Assembly: GCF_000416985.1 (NCBI RefSeq)
Contig: NZ_ATDL01000015.1
Coordinates: 186,001 to 250,000 of the forward strand
Direction: 5' to 3'
From: Sphingobacterium paucimobilis HER1398
GTDB taxonomy: Bacteria > Bacteroidota > Bacteroidia > Sphingobacteriales > Sphingobacteriaceae
Length of the DNA stretch: 64,000 bases
Positions within the stretch are counted from its first letter, which is position 1. Every line of letters starts with the position of its first letter. Below the pieces are notes generated by a model. The model was not told the DNA's origin. It saw only the letters and a list, made by a program, of their open reading frames with translations, and searched no databases. The translations under genes were made by a program, and so were the position numbers. Of the stretch, positions 7,784 to 17,287 are shown one piece after another.

Positions 7784-10700
7784 TTAAAATGATACTTGAA
7801 TCCCCATTAAAAAGCGTCTCGGATTGGCAAATCCTGTACCGACACCACCGTAGGTAGACCCTCCGAGTGCAGCGCCTTCTGGATCGGCTCCTACAAAATC
7901 CTTGTGCTTGATCACCACTAGATTGTCGCCGCTGACATAGATGCTCGCATTGGATATCTTGATGGTATTGAGAAAATGCTTGGGCAGTGCGTAGGTAAAA
8001 CGCACGTTACGAAGACGAGCGTGGCTGCCATTGCCATATAAGCGCGAGGAACGGTAGGTCATGGCTGACCAAGCATTGGGATCCGTGCTGAAGACATCTG
8101 GATAATTGGCCTCGGTATCTCCAGGGCCGGACCATACGTGCTGATTGTCTCCGAAAGCGACATTGTTACGTCCCAGACGAGGAGCACTAGGTGATTGAAA
8201 ATTATTGATAAGATTCATCATCAAATAGTTGCCATACTGAAACCACCAGTCAGCACTGAGGGTGAAGGCTTTGTACTGAAAGGTATTGTTGAAACCCCCA
8301 AAGAACTTGGGGGTACCGGAACCTACGGTCTGCCAATTGCGGAGATCACTGGTGGTACCTATCCCCTGTACGATGACTTTATTGCCATTGGCGTCAAAAT
8401 TATAATGCTGTATATTGCCATTATCGGGATTAATACCAGCAAACTCTACCGCCTTGATGACGTTGATATCTTCGCCTATCTTGCGGTAGAAAGAACGGGA
8501 ATAACTGTCCATCAAAGAGTCTTGGTACAATCTGGTGATCTGGTTCTTGTTGAAACTGATATTGATGCTGCTATGCCAGTTGAAATCCTTGGATTTGACG
8601 ACGTGTGCATTGACCATCAGCTCCAGTCCTTTGTTGACAGTCTGTCCGATATTCTGATACTGTGAAAGAGATCCCTGAGCTGAAGGTAAAGTAACGACCT
8701 GCAATAATCCGTCGCTGCGCTTGTGGTATACATCAAGGCCTATCCCAATTCTTTTGATCAAGGAAAGATCTACGCCCAGATTGGTATTATAGAGTGTCTC
8801 CCATGAAATAGTTGGGTTCTCCAACTGCGTAATCTGTGCGCCGAGATTGTCCAATTTTTCGTAACGGAGGTTTTCAGTATAGAAGGTGGTATTGAGGTAT
8901 CCGTCTCCCAAATCCCGTCCCGAGGTTCCGTAGGAGGCACGCAGCTTAAGGGAATTAATGGCTTTTACGTCTTTGAGGAAGTCTTCGGAAGATAGCATCC
9001 AGCCAGCACTGAAGGAATAAAATGTGCCGTAGCGATTGTCCCGTCCAAAATTGGTGGTGGCATCGGTCCGTACAGCAGCAGATGCTAGGTATTTTTGAGC
9101 GTAGTTATAATCGGCCTGTCCAAATACTGAAAATGTAGCACGCTCCTGATAGTTCCCTCGGGGGCTATAGGGGTCTTGATAGGCTACGCTGACGGCATCG
9201 CCGAATTTTTTCGCTGCACCGGCATTACGTTCCCCCGGCAAAAGGGTGTTCATATTGATAATAGAGGTCTCTGTGGTACGCTTGCCCCACTCCTGCCCGA
9301 CGAGTGCTGCAATGTGATGCTTGTCGAACCGCTTCCGATAGCTCAACGTATTGGAGGTCAGGTAATCTAAAAACCGGGTATCCGTAATGTCTAATGTACC
9401 ATTGGGTAACACTTTGCTATTCGCTGTAAAAAGATAGGGATAGCCTCCATACTTGCCCGAGTATGATCGGGGATCAAAATAGGAATTGATATTGGTCCCC
9501 ATATAATTGATCGAATTGGACGATTGGATACTTAAATCTTTGAGAATGTCGTAACGCAGCCGAATGGTACCCAGGTGATTCTGGACTTTGGTAAGACGGG
9601 TATTGTCATACTTGGATTCGGCGAGAAAGTTTTGGGTCCAGGTCGTAAAGGCTGGCCCATAGTTATTGGACTGTCTAACCGGTAGACTGTCCAATAGGTT
9701 TCCATTGTTGTCATAGGGCGACATAAAGGGTTGGATCGCATACAACTCGGGAATTCCATTTCTCCTTGATGTCATGTCGCTGATGGAATTGACACTTATG
9801 CTCGTATGGAACTTGTCTGAAACCTGGTGGTCGATATTGATACGTACGCTTTTGCGGTCGAATGAATTGTCGTACAGTGCACCGTTTTCTTTGAACCAAC
9901 CGACCCCAGCGTAGATCTTGGTCTTGTCACTGCCGTGGCGTATACTCAACTCGGTATTATGGAGATTGCCATTACTGTAAATAGCGTCTTCCCAATTAAA
10001 ATTGTGGTTTCTGTCTTCATCGGTATAGACTCTCCTTTCACGGATGAAATCTGCAACATCGGGAAAGGTGACACGGATAGACGGTGTCTGTTCCCAATAC
10101 CGGTGCATCTGCTTGTCCATAAAATCAATCAGTTCTGTGGTATTCATAAACCGCAGATCGCGCTTAGGCTGGATAGATCCGTACTGTGCATGCAGTTCGA
10201 TGGAACTGCGGCCTGCCTGTCCGCGCTTGGTCGTAATGACAATAACACCCTGCGCTGCTCTGGAACCATAAATGGCTGTAGAAGCGGCGTCCTTTAAAAT
10301 GGTCACATTCTCAATATCGGCAGGATTGGCCGCATCCTGTATCGCCGTATAGTTGGTGATGACACCATCGACAACGATGAGGGGACCAAAGTAGCTGTTG
10401 GTGGGGGTAGACATAGAGGACTGTCCGCGCTCGACGACCTGTCCTTTTGCTCCGGACTCTCCTGAGGTCTCCGTAATGTACAAACCTGTGGTCTTGCCTT
10501 TGAGCATAGACAGGGCATTGGGAGAGGTAACACTGCTGCGCAGTTCGTCGCCACTGACGGTCTGTACAGAACCGGTAACCTCGGAAGCTGCTTTGGAAAC
10601 ATAACCCATGACGACCAGTTCTTCGAGGTTCTCAGATAGAATTTTCATCTGAAGATCGCCCAAATTGGCGGATGCCCGAACGCGAAGTGGGTAGTAGCCT

Positions 10701-11266
10701 AACAGGGAAAACTCTATAGTAGCCCCGTCAGTGACTTGATTGATCTGAAAGTGTCCATTATTATCTGTGCTGGTCTTCTTTAGAACCTGCTGCCCATCAG
10801 CAAGGACCTTTACCGTGACAGATGCCAGGGGTCTTTTTAAACTGTCTATGATACGACCGCGTACGGTGATACCGTCCTGCTCTTTGTGCTGTACCTCCGA
10901 TAGCCCCCTCGACTCGGTGATCACGATGACCTTACCGTCTACTTCGTAGTTCAGATCCAGATCCGCAAGGATAGTTTTCACGGCAGACTCTAAAGGCTTT
11001 TTCTGAATATCAACGGCTACGGTGGTATTGCTTTTGACCTGCTGAGCGGACCATATAAAATGATAACCCGTCTGTTTGCTTATCTCGCCAAAAGCCTTTT
11101 TTAAGGTAATCCTAGGGTGCTTGAGGGTGACCATCTGTGCACTGGTCGTCGCACTGATATGCAAGCAAAACAAGGTGCAGATAAAAGCCGTTAAGGTAAT
11201 TTTCATAATAAAACTAAGGTTTGGGCGTCGCCACCCATGTACATCTTTAGTATTAATTTTATACAT
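7784..11266 (-). CDS. SusC/RagA-family TonB-dependent receptor with STN domain (module 2)
   Basis: Outer-membrane transporter, 1160 residues. The N-terminus is long and is followed by a hydrophobic signal segment starting MKITLTAFICTLF. Then come STN (about 45-118, MVTLKHPRIT ... KVIVI), the regulatory-like beta domain (about 132-205), the plug (IENVTILKDAASTAIYGSRA, GVIVITTKRGQAG) and the barrel, ending in the usual aromatic tail (MGIQVSF). The STN domain implies signalling to the FecR protein of the same module. The mRNA leader reads CTAACTAACCAAAAC just before the ATG, which is complementary to the family of small RNAs found here. Base composition is GC-richer than modules 4 and 5. Confidence 0.95.
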   Translation of the reverse strand: MYKINTKDVHGWRRPNLSFIMKITLTAFICTLFCLHISATTSAQMVTLKHPRITLKKAFGEISKQTGYHFIWSAQQVKSNTTVAVDIQKKPLESAVKTILADLDLNYEVDGKVIVITESRGLSEVQHKEQDGITVRGRIIDSLKRPLASVTVKVLADGQQVLKKTSTDNNGHFQINQVTDGATIEFSLLGYYPLRVRASANLGDLQMKILSENLEELVVMGYVSKAASEVTGSVQTVSGDELRSSVTSPNALSMLKGKTTGLYITETSGESGAKGQVVERGQSSMSTPTNSYFGPLIVVDGVITNYTAIQDAANPADIENVTILKDAASTAIYGSRAAQGVIVITTKRGQAGRSSIELHAQYGSIQPKRDLRFMNTTELIDFMDKQMHRYWEQTPSIRVTFPDVADFIRERRVYTDEDRNHNFNWEDAIYSNGNLHNTELSIRHGSDKTKIYAGVGWFKENGALYDNSFDRKSVRINIDHQVSDKFHTSISVNSISDMTSRRNGIPELYAIQPFMSPYDNNGNLLDSLPVRQSNNYGPAFTTWTQNFLAESKYDNTRLTKVQNHLGTIRLRYDILKDLSIQSSNSINYMGTNINSYFDPRSYSGKYGGYPYLFTANSKVLPNGTLDITDTRFLDYLTSNTLSYRKRFDKHHIAALVGQEWGKRTTETSIINMNTLLPGERNAGAAKKFGDAVSVAYQDPYSPRGNYQERATFSVFGQADYNYAQKYLASAAVRTDATTNFGRDNRYGTFYSFSAGWMLSSEDFLKDVKAINSLKLRASYGTSGRDLGDGYLNTTFYTENLRYEKLDNLGAQITQLENPTISWETLYNTNLGVDLSLIKRIGIGLDVYHKRSDGLLQVVTLPSAQGSLSQYQNIGQTVNKGLELMVNAHVVKSKDFNWHSSINISFNKNQITRLYQDSLMDSYSRSFYRKIGEDINVIKAVEFAGINPDNGNIQHYNFDANGNKVIVQGIGTTSDLRNWQTVGSGTPKFFGGFNNTFQYKAFTLSADWWFQYGNYLMMNLINNFQSPSAPRLGRNNVAFGDNQHVWSGPGDTEANYPDVFSTDPNAWSAMTYRSSRLYGNGSHARLRNVRFTYALPKHFLNTIKISNASIYVSGDNLVVIKHKDFVGADPEGAALGGSTYGGVGTGFANPRRFLMGIQVSF

Positions 11267-11334
11267 TTGTTTTGGTTAGTTAGGTAAAAAAATGTGTTCT
11301 ACAAGCGTGTTTTAAAGTCTGATTAACTGTTTTT

Positions 11335-11361
11335 ATCAGGGGCGCGGCAAACGCTCCTGAT
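11335..11361 (-). other. fecR-susC intercistronic stem-loop (module 2)
   Basis: Ten-base stem (11335-11344 with 11352-11361, one wobble) around a seven-base loop, 24 bp after the fecR stop and 69 nt before susC. On the mRNA strand no U-run follows, so it is not a classic terminator. Comparable stems occur at the same place in modules 3, 4 and 5. Confidence 0.6.
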
Positions 11362-11384
11362 TCTTGCCGATCAGACTGTCTTTT

Positions 11385-12626
11385 CTATTTCTGTTTTATT
11401 CCATAGGCAGTCGGTTTATTGGGTTTCTTTTTTACGATCACGGTATTGTCTTTTAATTCGAATGATACATCTCCTGCTTTCTCAATAATAGCGAGAAGAG
11501 ATTTCAGGGTTTCGTAACGCGGTACGGTACCTTCGAAGTTAAGTTGTCTGAGCTCGGGAGAACGATAGCTTACATCTACATTGTACCATCTCGAGACTTG
11601 CTCCATTAACTCTTGAAGCGCTACACCAGAAAGATTGAAAACACCGTCCTTCCATAACGTGGAATTATTGCTTTCTATATTTTTCAGTGTTACATCATCG
11701 CCATCAATGGTCAATTGCTGAAGAGGCTTTAACAGATATCTGCGCTGGTTGTTGGATGCCGATATGGATACACTGCCTTCTAAAAGTGTCGTTTTTGTGG
11801 GTGATCCTACATAGGCGGATACATTGAACGAAGTTCCTAAGACCTGAATGACCTGACGGTCTGACAACACTGTAAAGGGTATGCGCTGTGCTCCTGCCTT
11901 TGTATTTTTATACTGATGTGCTACCTCAAAGTAAGCTTCGCCGGAAAGTTCCACTTGACGGATATCCCCGGTAAACTGTAATGGATATTTTAATTCGGAT
12001 CCGGCATTAAGCCATACCTTGGTGCCATCGGACAGTTGAATCTGATACTGCCCCCCACGTGGAGTGCGAAGACTTAATATTTGTTCTTTTTGATTTTTCA
12101 GATGGCTGTCGCCGATAGCACTTCCATTAACGTAGCTTATTCCTTTCTCCCCGATCACGATGCCTGCCTGTTCTTCGCTGAGGTCTACAATGGTACCGTC
12201 CGCCAGGGTTAAGACAGCTTGGTCAGTACCTGCACTGACATCTGCTTCTAATGCCATAGTGTCTTTCTGTTGGTGCAGTGTATAGCGATTGTACAGGTAT
12301 ATCCCTACGCTACTTGTTATCAGCAGGATGGCTGCGGCGGCCCATCTGATAACGGCTTTGGAAATTCTTCTGACAGGCTGTTGATGTGTCCGTTTTTTGT
12401 GGAACTGATCAAGTGCCTTTGTCGCATCGTATCGTAAAATCGTCTGCAGCTCGTGATTCGAGGCGGTAGGATCAAACTGCTCATCATATAGTCGCTGATA
12501 ATGTGGACTGGATTGACACCATTGATCAAGGGCCGCCTGCTCGGAGTCGCTTAGATTGCCTTGCATCTTCTTTCGTAGAAGAAGGCGCCCGATCCGTATG
12601 GCGTGAATTTCGTTTTTGTGATCCAT
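11385..12626 (-). CDS. FecR-family anti-sigma factor (module 2)
   Basis: 413 residues. The cytoplasmic N-terminal region (about 1-90) is followed by one membrane segment (about 92-113, WAAAAILLITSSVGIYLY). The periplasmic FecR domain contains LSDGTKVWLNAGSELKYP, VELSGEAYFEVAH and VLGTSFNVSAY. The C-terminal DUF4974 domain contains NLSGVALQELMEQVSRWYNV. It should sequester the sigma factor encoded upstream and receive the signal from the SusC of this module. Confidence 0.93.
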   Translation of the reverse strand: MDHKNEIHAIRIGRLLLRKKMQGNLSDSEQAALDQWCQSSPHYQRLYDEQFDPTASNHELQTILRYDATKALDQFHKKRTHQQPVRRISKAVIRWAAAAILLITSSVGIYLYNRYTLHQQKDTMALEADVSAGTDQAVLTLADGTIVDLSEEQAGIVIGEKGISYVNGSAIGDSHLKNQKEQILSLRTPRGGQYQIQLSDGTKVWLNAGSELKYPLQFTGDIRQVELSGEAYFEVAHQYKNTKAGAQRIPFTVLSDRQVIQVLGTSFNVSAYVGSPTKTTLLEGSVSISASNNQRRYLLKPLQQLTIDGDDVTLKNIESNNSTLWKDGVFNLSGVALQELMEQVSRWYNVDVSYRSPELRQLNFEGTVPRYETLKSLLAIIEKAGDVSFELKDNTVIVKKKPNKPTAYGIKQK

Positions 12627-12702
12627 GGTTATCTAAGCTACTTTGGGTTTATCTATATATACAACAACGCCAAACACTAAAAGAACTAGTCGGATGCAAA
12701 TT

Positions 12703-13308
12703 TTATTTTAATCGATCGATAAAATGCAGGGAATTAAGGATAAAAAGCAGGAAATAGCTGTTGTCGGATAACTTGGAACGCAACAGGGCTAAGCCATGCT
12801 GCTTATGATTTTTGACGGTATTGATGGAGAGCGACAGTGCGTCTGCAACTTCCTGATTCGAGCCGCCCTCAATATAAGTCTTGATAATGACTTTCTGTGC
12901 TTGTGGAGGGAGTTCGGAGATCGCATTGTAAAGCTCAGCCAAAAGCTCGGATCGAGTGACTTCAGACAGATACGTCTCTTCACTGTACTCGCCCTGCTCT
13001 TCTAAAAAGAAACTGTCACGTTCTAATCGACGCTTGTTTACTTTGAGGAAATTTATACAGGAATTGCGAATAGATCGATATAATGAGGCTTTGAGATGCT
13101 CGTCATCATTGAATAATACGGGTCGATTCCACAGTTTCATAAAGACATCTTCTACGATGTCCTCTGCATCGCCGATGTCTTGGACAAATTTTTCAGCAAA
13201 AAGGCACAGGCGGGGATAAAGTACCAAGAAAACTTCATTGAAAGCTTCTTCGTCTCTATCTTGTAAACGTGACAATAGGTTTTTTATGTCTGCTGAGAAA
13301 AAGTCCAC
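12703..13308 (-). CDS. ECF RNA polymerase sigma factor (module 2)
   Basis: ECF sigma-70 protein of about 201 residues. Region 2: DEEAFNEVFLVLYPRL ... DIVEDVFMKLWNRP. Region 4: LPPQAQKVIIKTYIEG ... NQEVADALSLSINTVKNH. The start is uncertain: the frame is open to a TTG at 13338, but that TTG is part of a perfect -7 promoter box (13343-13336), so initiation there is unlikely. I choose GTG at 13308; there is no ATG before region 2. First gene of module 2, divergent from sRNA copy B. Confidence 0.85.
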   Translation of the reverse strand: MDFFSADIKNLLSRLQDRDEEAFNEVFLVLYPRLCLFAEKFVQDIGDAEDIVEDVFMKLWNRPVLFNDDEHLKASLYRSIRNSCINFLKVNKRRLERDSFFLEEQGEYSEETYLSEVTRSELLAELYNAISELPPQAQKVIIKTYIEGGSNQEVADALSLSINTVKNHKQHGLALLRSKLSDNSYFLLFILNSLHFIDRLK

Positions 13309-13335
13309 GCCGTAATCGATTGGGTTTATTTTTCT

Positions 13336-13343
13336 CAAAACTA
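13336..13343 (-). promoter_or_regulatory. -7 box of the module 2 sigma gene
   Basis: TAGTTTTG on the minus strand matches TAnnTTTG in full. A start about four bases downstream would leave a leader of about 24 nt before GTG 13308. It lies back to back with the upstream block of sRNA copy B. Confidence 0.5.
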
Positions 13344-13362
13344 AGGAATAAAACCAAATTAC

Positions 13363-13415
13363 TGTAACCTTTTTGTTAACATCATGACAGTGAACACTAT
13401 TGGCATAAGAATTGT
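13363..13415 (+). promoter_or_regulatory. Sigma-54-type promoter of sRNA copy B
   Basis: TTGGCAT-N5-TTGTA: GG at 13402-13403 and GT (for GC) at 13414-13415, ten bases apart. The upstream block TGTAACC...TTTTTGTTAAC (13363-13380) falls at the same distance from the start as in copies A, C and D. Predicted start T13427. Confidence 0.55.
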
Positions 13416-13426
13416 AACTGTATCAG

Positions 13427-13496
13427 TATTCATAATTTAGGTTAATAATTGGTTAGTTAAGAATCCCTGAAGCTCCCCGCTCTAGGGATTTTTTTT
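13427..13496 (+). ncRNA. Small RNA family member, copy B
   Basis: About 70 nt: TATTCATAATTTAGG, then TTAATAATTGGTTAGTTAA, then the terminator hairpin AATCCCTGAAG/CTCTAGGGATT at 13462-13490 with eight T's from 13489. The first 33 bases are identical to copy C. It probably also stops the minus-strand gene ending at 13519 from the other side. Confidence 0.7.
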
Positions 13497-13518
13497 AAAA
13501 TATTCCAAACGAAGAACA

Positions 13519-14427
13519 TTAAATTTTAAGCTTGAAGCCTGCCGAGGCATAAGGCGAGGTCTGGAAATAATATCCTTTATTGACAAACATGCTTTTTATA
13601 CTTCTATCCGTCATTTCCGCAGGGCGAAACGCGTTGATGCCTACAGTAATGGGAATGGACAAGTTCTTACCGAGCTTGATCTCTGGGCGCAAGCCTGTGA
13701 CGATATACAGATGTGAAAATATTTTATCCTTTCCATCCTGCTCCAGCAAGGCCATCTGCCCATTCATTTCGCCTACGACGCTCAGGGAAATATTTTTATG
13801 TGCGTCATACTTGACTGACATATCCAATCCATCCATCAGGGCGATATTCACTTTAAAACTTCCACCTGTTCGCCAGTTGAGATAAACGGCAGGAAGCACC
13901 ATCGGTGCGCCAAAAGAATTGTTAAGTGCCAATCCTGCTCCTAAATCCAGATTAGGCCTGAGGTGATAGATAAAGACCCCACCTGCCATACCCAGGAGAT
14001 TTTTACGATTCAATAGGGAAAGCTTGGAGCTCGGCATATAGACCCCAGCGCCAACGGTAGCCAACATGGACCAGCGTGGAGAAATGGGGCGCATATGATT
14101 TAGACTGATGCCTACATTTAATATTTCATCTATAACCAAGGGCTCGGTAAAGTTTTGATTATCCAGATTGGAATAGACCCCCTGGGCGCCTATGGACCAT
14201 AGGGTCGGCCGTTGACGCTCATCCAGCCTCATGAACAAAGGAATATTTACCGTAGCTTGATGCACACTAGCAGAACCTTTGCTGTCTCCTACAGGTTGAC
14301 TCTTCTCCCCTTCCATAAGGCGATAACCTGATTTTCCAAGGTATTCGCTTTTCCATTCCAATTGAACTTGTGCCAATGCACTGACATAGACCAATACGGT
14401 ATAAATTAACAGTAGACTTTTCTTCAT
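13519..14427 (-). CDS. Predicted outer-membrane beta-barrel protein (DUF6268-like)
   Basis: 302 residues with a signal peptide (MKKSLLLIYTVLVYVSALAQ), then a run of amphipathic beta strands with many aromatic girdle residues and a C-terminal strand ending YASAGFKLKI, as in small outer-membrane barrels. It resembles the DUF6268 family, whose function is unknown. It stands alone between modules 2 and 3, transcribed toward sRNA copy B. No substrate or partner can be named. Confidence 0.7.
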   Translation of the reverse strand: MKKSLLLIYTVLVYVSALAQVQLEWKSEYLGKSGYRLMEGEKSQPVGDSKGSASVHQATVNIPLFMRLDERQRPTLWSIGAQGVYSNLDNQNFTEPLVIDEILNVGISLNHMRPISPRWSMLATVGAGVYMPSSKLSLLNRKNLLGMAGGVFIYHLRPNLDLGAGLALNNSFGAPMVLPAVYLNWRTGGSFKVNIALMDGLDMSVKYDAHKNISLSVVGEMNGQMALLEQDGKDKIFSHLYIVTGLRPEIKLGKNLSIPITVGINAFRPAEMTDRSIKSMFVNKGYYFQTSPYASAGFKLKI

Positions 14428-14634
14428 GAGATTGATTGTCGTTTATTCTATGACAACAAGCCATGCTTATACCCTTATAAGAAAAATGACCGCCCTTTAT
14501 TCGCACAGCGAAAACAAAAGGTCAATTGTACGGAATATTATAAATAGATGGGGCGATCTATTTTAAGGAGTTACATGGCTAATGCTAACGGCACAGTTAT
14601 TGTATTTTTGATAAAAAATCAACAATCAAAAAGT

Positions 14635-15144
14635 ATGACTAAGAAGATGATATTGGCCTTGTCCTTATTTGCGCTGCTTTTTTCGGGATGTAAAAAAGAT
14701 GAAGCTACGGGGACGGTAGATACGATGTACATGTCGGTAAAAATCGATGGTATTGAAAAGCAATTTTCGGCGGTGAATGCTCGTTGGGTGGACGGCGGCA
14801 ACTTTCTGGAAATAACAGGCTCTAACGGGAGTATGGAATGGCTTACCATAACGGTTATGTCAGAAAACACACGTGTATCCAATGGTCGATATTCCTTGGA
14901 TACTTCGGGGCCTAATATGCTGGGGATATACGCTGTGACAAAGGATAATCAACAACTCAACGTGACAGCCACAGGAGGCACGCATGCCCCTGAAGATGCC
15001 TTGAACCTGGAAATCACCAGAATAAACAACTCGTCAGTGGAAGGCTCATTTTCTGGCGCTTTCGTAAGTGTGGAAGGACTTAACACGTTGAAGGTCGTGC
15101 CAATAGCCAATGGAAAATTCAAAACGGAGATCAAGGCGAACTAA
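14635..15144 (+). CDS. Small lipoprotein of unknown function
   Basis: 169 residues from ATG 14635. The lipoprotein signal is clear (MTKKMILALSLFALLFSGC, lipid cysteine C19). The in-frame ATG at 14548 would place 29 polar residues before the signal and is rejected. The remainder is an all-beta domain (SVKIDGIEKQFSAVNARW ... ITRINNSSVEGSFSGAF) of the type seen in DUF6252-like Bacteroidota lipoproteins; I do not claim that family firmly. A TATTTTTG box at 14603-14610 is a candidate promoter. Confidence 0.75.
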   Translation: MTKKMILALSLFALLFSGCKKDEATGTVDTMYMSVKIDGIEKQFSAVNARWVDGGNFLEITGSNGSMEWLTITVMSENTRVSNGRYSLDTSGPNMLGIYAVTKDNQQLNVTATGGTHAPEDALNLEITRINNSSVEGSFSGAFVSVEGLNTLKVVPIANGKFKTEIKAN

Positions 15145-15178
15145 TCAGAAGATGAGATCATCTCCTGTATACTGGAAC

Positions 15179-15252
15179 TCTTCTCCTTATCCATCTCTGT
15201 CCTGATGGATAAGGAGAAGAAAAACTTCCTGAAGCTTCCCGCTTCGGAGAGT
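15179..15252 (+). terminator. Tandem hairpins after the lipoprotein gene; second related to the sRNA terminators
   Basis: First hairpin: a perfect 17-bp stem (15179-15195 with 15204-15220) around an 8-base loop. Immediately after it, ACTTCCTGAAG pairs with CTTCGGAGAGT (15224-15252) around the loop CTTCCCG and runs into TTTT. The second shares CCTGAAGCT-CCCGCT with the terminators of sRNA copies B and C, but no sRNA 5' segment or sigma-54 promoter precedes it. Confidence 0.65.
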
Positions 15253-15308
15253 TTTCTGTGCAGTGGTGGTATCTTGGTACTCCAGAAAGAAAACATGGAA
15301 TAAATTCC

Positions 15309-15316
15309 TAAATTTG
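15309..15316 (+). promoter_or_regulatory. -7 box of the module 3 sigma gene
   Basis: TAAATTTG, a full match to TAnnTTTG, gives a predicted start near 15320 and a leader of about 31 nt. Confidence 0.5.
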
Positions 15317-15350
15317 CAGTCTTCCATGTACTGCACATGGGGAAACTGAA

Positions 15351-15935
15351 ATGGCTGATAGGAATTATAAGGTTTACAATGATATAGAACTCGTTGCATT
15401 GGTCAAGGATAACGACGAACGTGCCTTCAAAGAGATCTATCAACGTTATTATCCCGTACTGCACGTCCATGCTTTTAAAAAGATCGACGATGATGAAACC
15501 ATTAAAGATCTGCTACAAGATGTTTTTGTGTCCTTTTGGAAGAACAGGGACCAATCGACCATCAACTACTCGCTGTCGGCCTATTTGTACGCTGCTGTCC
15601 GTTACAAGATCACTAATCACATCCTGCAGCAAAAAACGGCCGACAAGTACCTGAACTCGCTACAAGGCTATATCGACCGACATGACCCCATCCAAAGTGA
15701 TTTTTTAGTCAGGCACAATGAGCTGAACCGGATCATCGAAGCAGAGATCAATGCCCTCCCTCCTGCTATGCGCAAGATTTTCATCCTAAGCCGCGTCGAA
15801 CATCTCTCGCATAAAGAGATAGCTTCTACACTGTCCATCTCTGATCAGACTGTACGCACACAGATAAAAAATGCATTACGCATCTTGCGCAAGAAACTAC
15901 CTCTATCCGCATATCTATTTTTACTGGTCAGCTGA
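15351..15935 (+). CDS. ECF RNA polymerase sigma factor (module 3)
   Basis: 194 residues. Region 2 is around DERAFKEIYQRYYPVLHVHAF ... DLLQDVFVSFWKNRD, and region 4 around LPPAMRKIFILSRVEHLSHKEIASTLSISDQTVRTQ. Start ATG 15351. It opens module 3, which runs rightward and mirrors module 2 in gene order (sigma, fecR, susC, susD, TlpA-like). It should activate its own susCD operon on signal. Confidence 0.92.
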   Translation: MADRNYKVYNDIELVALVKDNDERAFKEIYQRYYPVLHVHAFKKIDDDETIKDLLQDVFVSFWKNRDQSTINYSLSAYLYAAVRYKITNHILQQKTADKYLNSLQGYIDRHDPIQSDFLVRHNELNRIIEAEINALPPAMRKIFILSRVEHLSHKEIASTLSISDQTVRTQIKNALRILRKKLPLSAYLFLLVS

Positions 15936-16024
15936 TTTATTTTATTTTTTTATACCCCCTCCCCCCTACTTATCTGACTTAATACATAACGACGCCTAAA
16001 AACCAACGTCATAATGCTAAACTT

Positions 16025-17164
16025 ATGGAGGAAAGCAAGGCTAAGATATTAGCTGAAAGATACAAAAATGGCACCTGTAGCCCTGAAGAGAGAGCACTGG
16101 TCGAAAGCTGGTACAATCAACTGCCAACCACTGATCGGCATCCTAATCTGCTGGCGATCCAATCGTCGATGGATGAAGTCTGGGACAGAATACAGAAGTC
16201 TACTATAAAACGGACCCGTTGGTGGCCTTTTACGGCAGCGGCCTCGCTTCTCGTTGTCGGGCTGTTCTCGCTCCTATACTTCAGAAACAACAAGCCCATA
16301 TCTGCTGAACTGGCACAGGATGCCCTACCGGGGCAACAGGAAGCTCGCCTGACATTGGCTAATGGACAGGCGATCCAACTTTCTACCACCCACAAAGGGA
16401 TCTCCTTTGTGGGATCTGAAATACGTTATAACGATGGGCTGCGCATGTACAACAGTGTGGATCCGCTATCGACACTCTCTGTACCATACCGCTATATCCT
16501 GCAAGATGACTTGAACAGTATAGAAGCACCCATTGGTGGCAACTACCAAATCGTGCTTTCCGATGGAACGACTGTATGGCTCAACTCAGGTTCCAAATTG
16601 ACCTTTCCGTCCCATTTCCAACCTGGTGCTGCACGTGAAGTATCGTTGTCTGGCGAAGCGTTCTTTGCCGTATCTAAGGATCCTGAGCATCGCTTCAGTG
16701 TATATACCAAAGATCAACAGATCAATGTACTGGGCACCAAATTCAATGTAAAATCATATCCAAATCAGGAATCGAGCAAAACGACATTGGTAGAGGGCTC
16801 CGTGGAAATTGTCAACACGCTATCGGGCAAACACTATGGCGAAAAAGTCGTTTTAAGTGCCAACGAACAAGCTGAACTGAATCCGGTAGGACTGATCAAA
16901 TCGGCTGCTAACACGGAAAAAAATGTTGCCTGGAAAGAAGGGCTTTTTATCTTTAATGACGATCTACTGGAAGATATCATGTTGAGTCTGTCCCGATGGT
17001 ATAAAGTAGATGTAGACTATGCGAGCCTACCTCTGCAACGATTCAACGGTTACATCAGCAAAGATGTCAAGCTATCAGAGGTACTAAACATGCTGGAAAT
17101 AACAGGACGATCGACCTTTAAATTAGAAAACAATACCATCAGAGCATATCCTAAATTCAAGTAA
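16025..17164 (+). CDS. FecR-family anti-sigma factor (module 3)
   Basis: 379 residues: N-terminal sigma-binding part, one membrane span at about 66-88 (FTAAASLLVVGLFSLLYF), FecR domain (LSDGTTVWLNSGSKLTFP, VSLSGEAFFAV, VLGTKFNVKSY) and a C-terminal DUF4974 domain (FIFNDDLLEDIMLSLSRWYKV). It lies 89 bp after the sigma gene. The role is as for the other FecR proteins of this window, specific for the module 3 sigma factor. Confidence 0.93.
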   Translation: MEESKAKILAERYKNGTCSPEERALVESWYNQLPTTDRHPNLLAIQSSMDEVWDRIQKSTIKRTRWWPFTAAASLLVVGLFSLLYFRNNKPISAELAQDALPGQQEARLTLANGQAIQLSTTHKGISFVGSEIRYNDGLRMYNSVDPLSTLSVPYRYILQDDLNSIEAPIGGNYQIVLSDGTTVWLNSGSKLTFPSHFQPGAAREVSLSGEAFFAVSKDPEHRFSVYTKDQQINVLGTKFNVKSYPNQESSKTTLVEGSVEIVNTLSGKHYGEKVVLSANEQAELNPVGLIKSAANTEKNVAWKEGLFIFNDDLLEDIMLSLSRWYKVDVDYASLPLQRFNGYISKDVKLSEVLNMLEITGRSTFKLENNTIRAYPKFK

Positions 17165-17192
17165 AAATAAATAACTGATCTGTTTGTAAAAA

Positions 17193-17218
17193 GCTAGCAG
17201 TGCGTCAACACTACTAGC
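17193..17218 (+). other. fecR-susC intercistronic stem-loop (module 3)
   Basis: GCTAGCAGTG pairs with CACTACTAGC (one mismatch) around loop CGTCAA, 28 bp after the fecR stop. The closing GTG-CGTCAA-CAC matches GTG-CGCTAA-CAC of the module 4 stem. No U-run follows. Confidence 0.55.
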
Positions 17219-17287
17219 CCAAAAAAGGCCAATAAACATTTCATGCGACAAAATGTAAAAAATTAACCCTTAACTCATTTCAAATTT

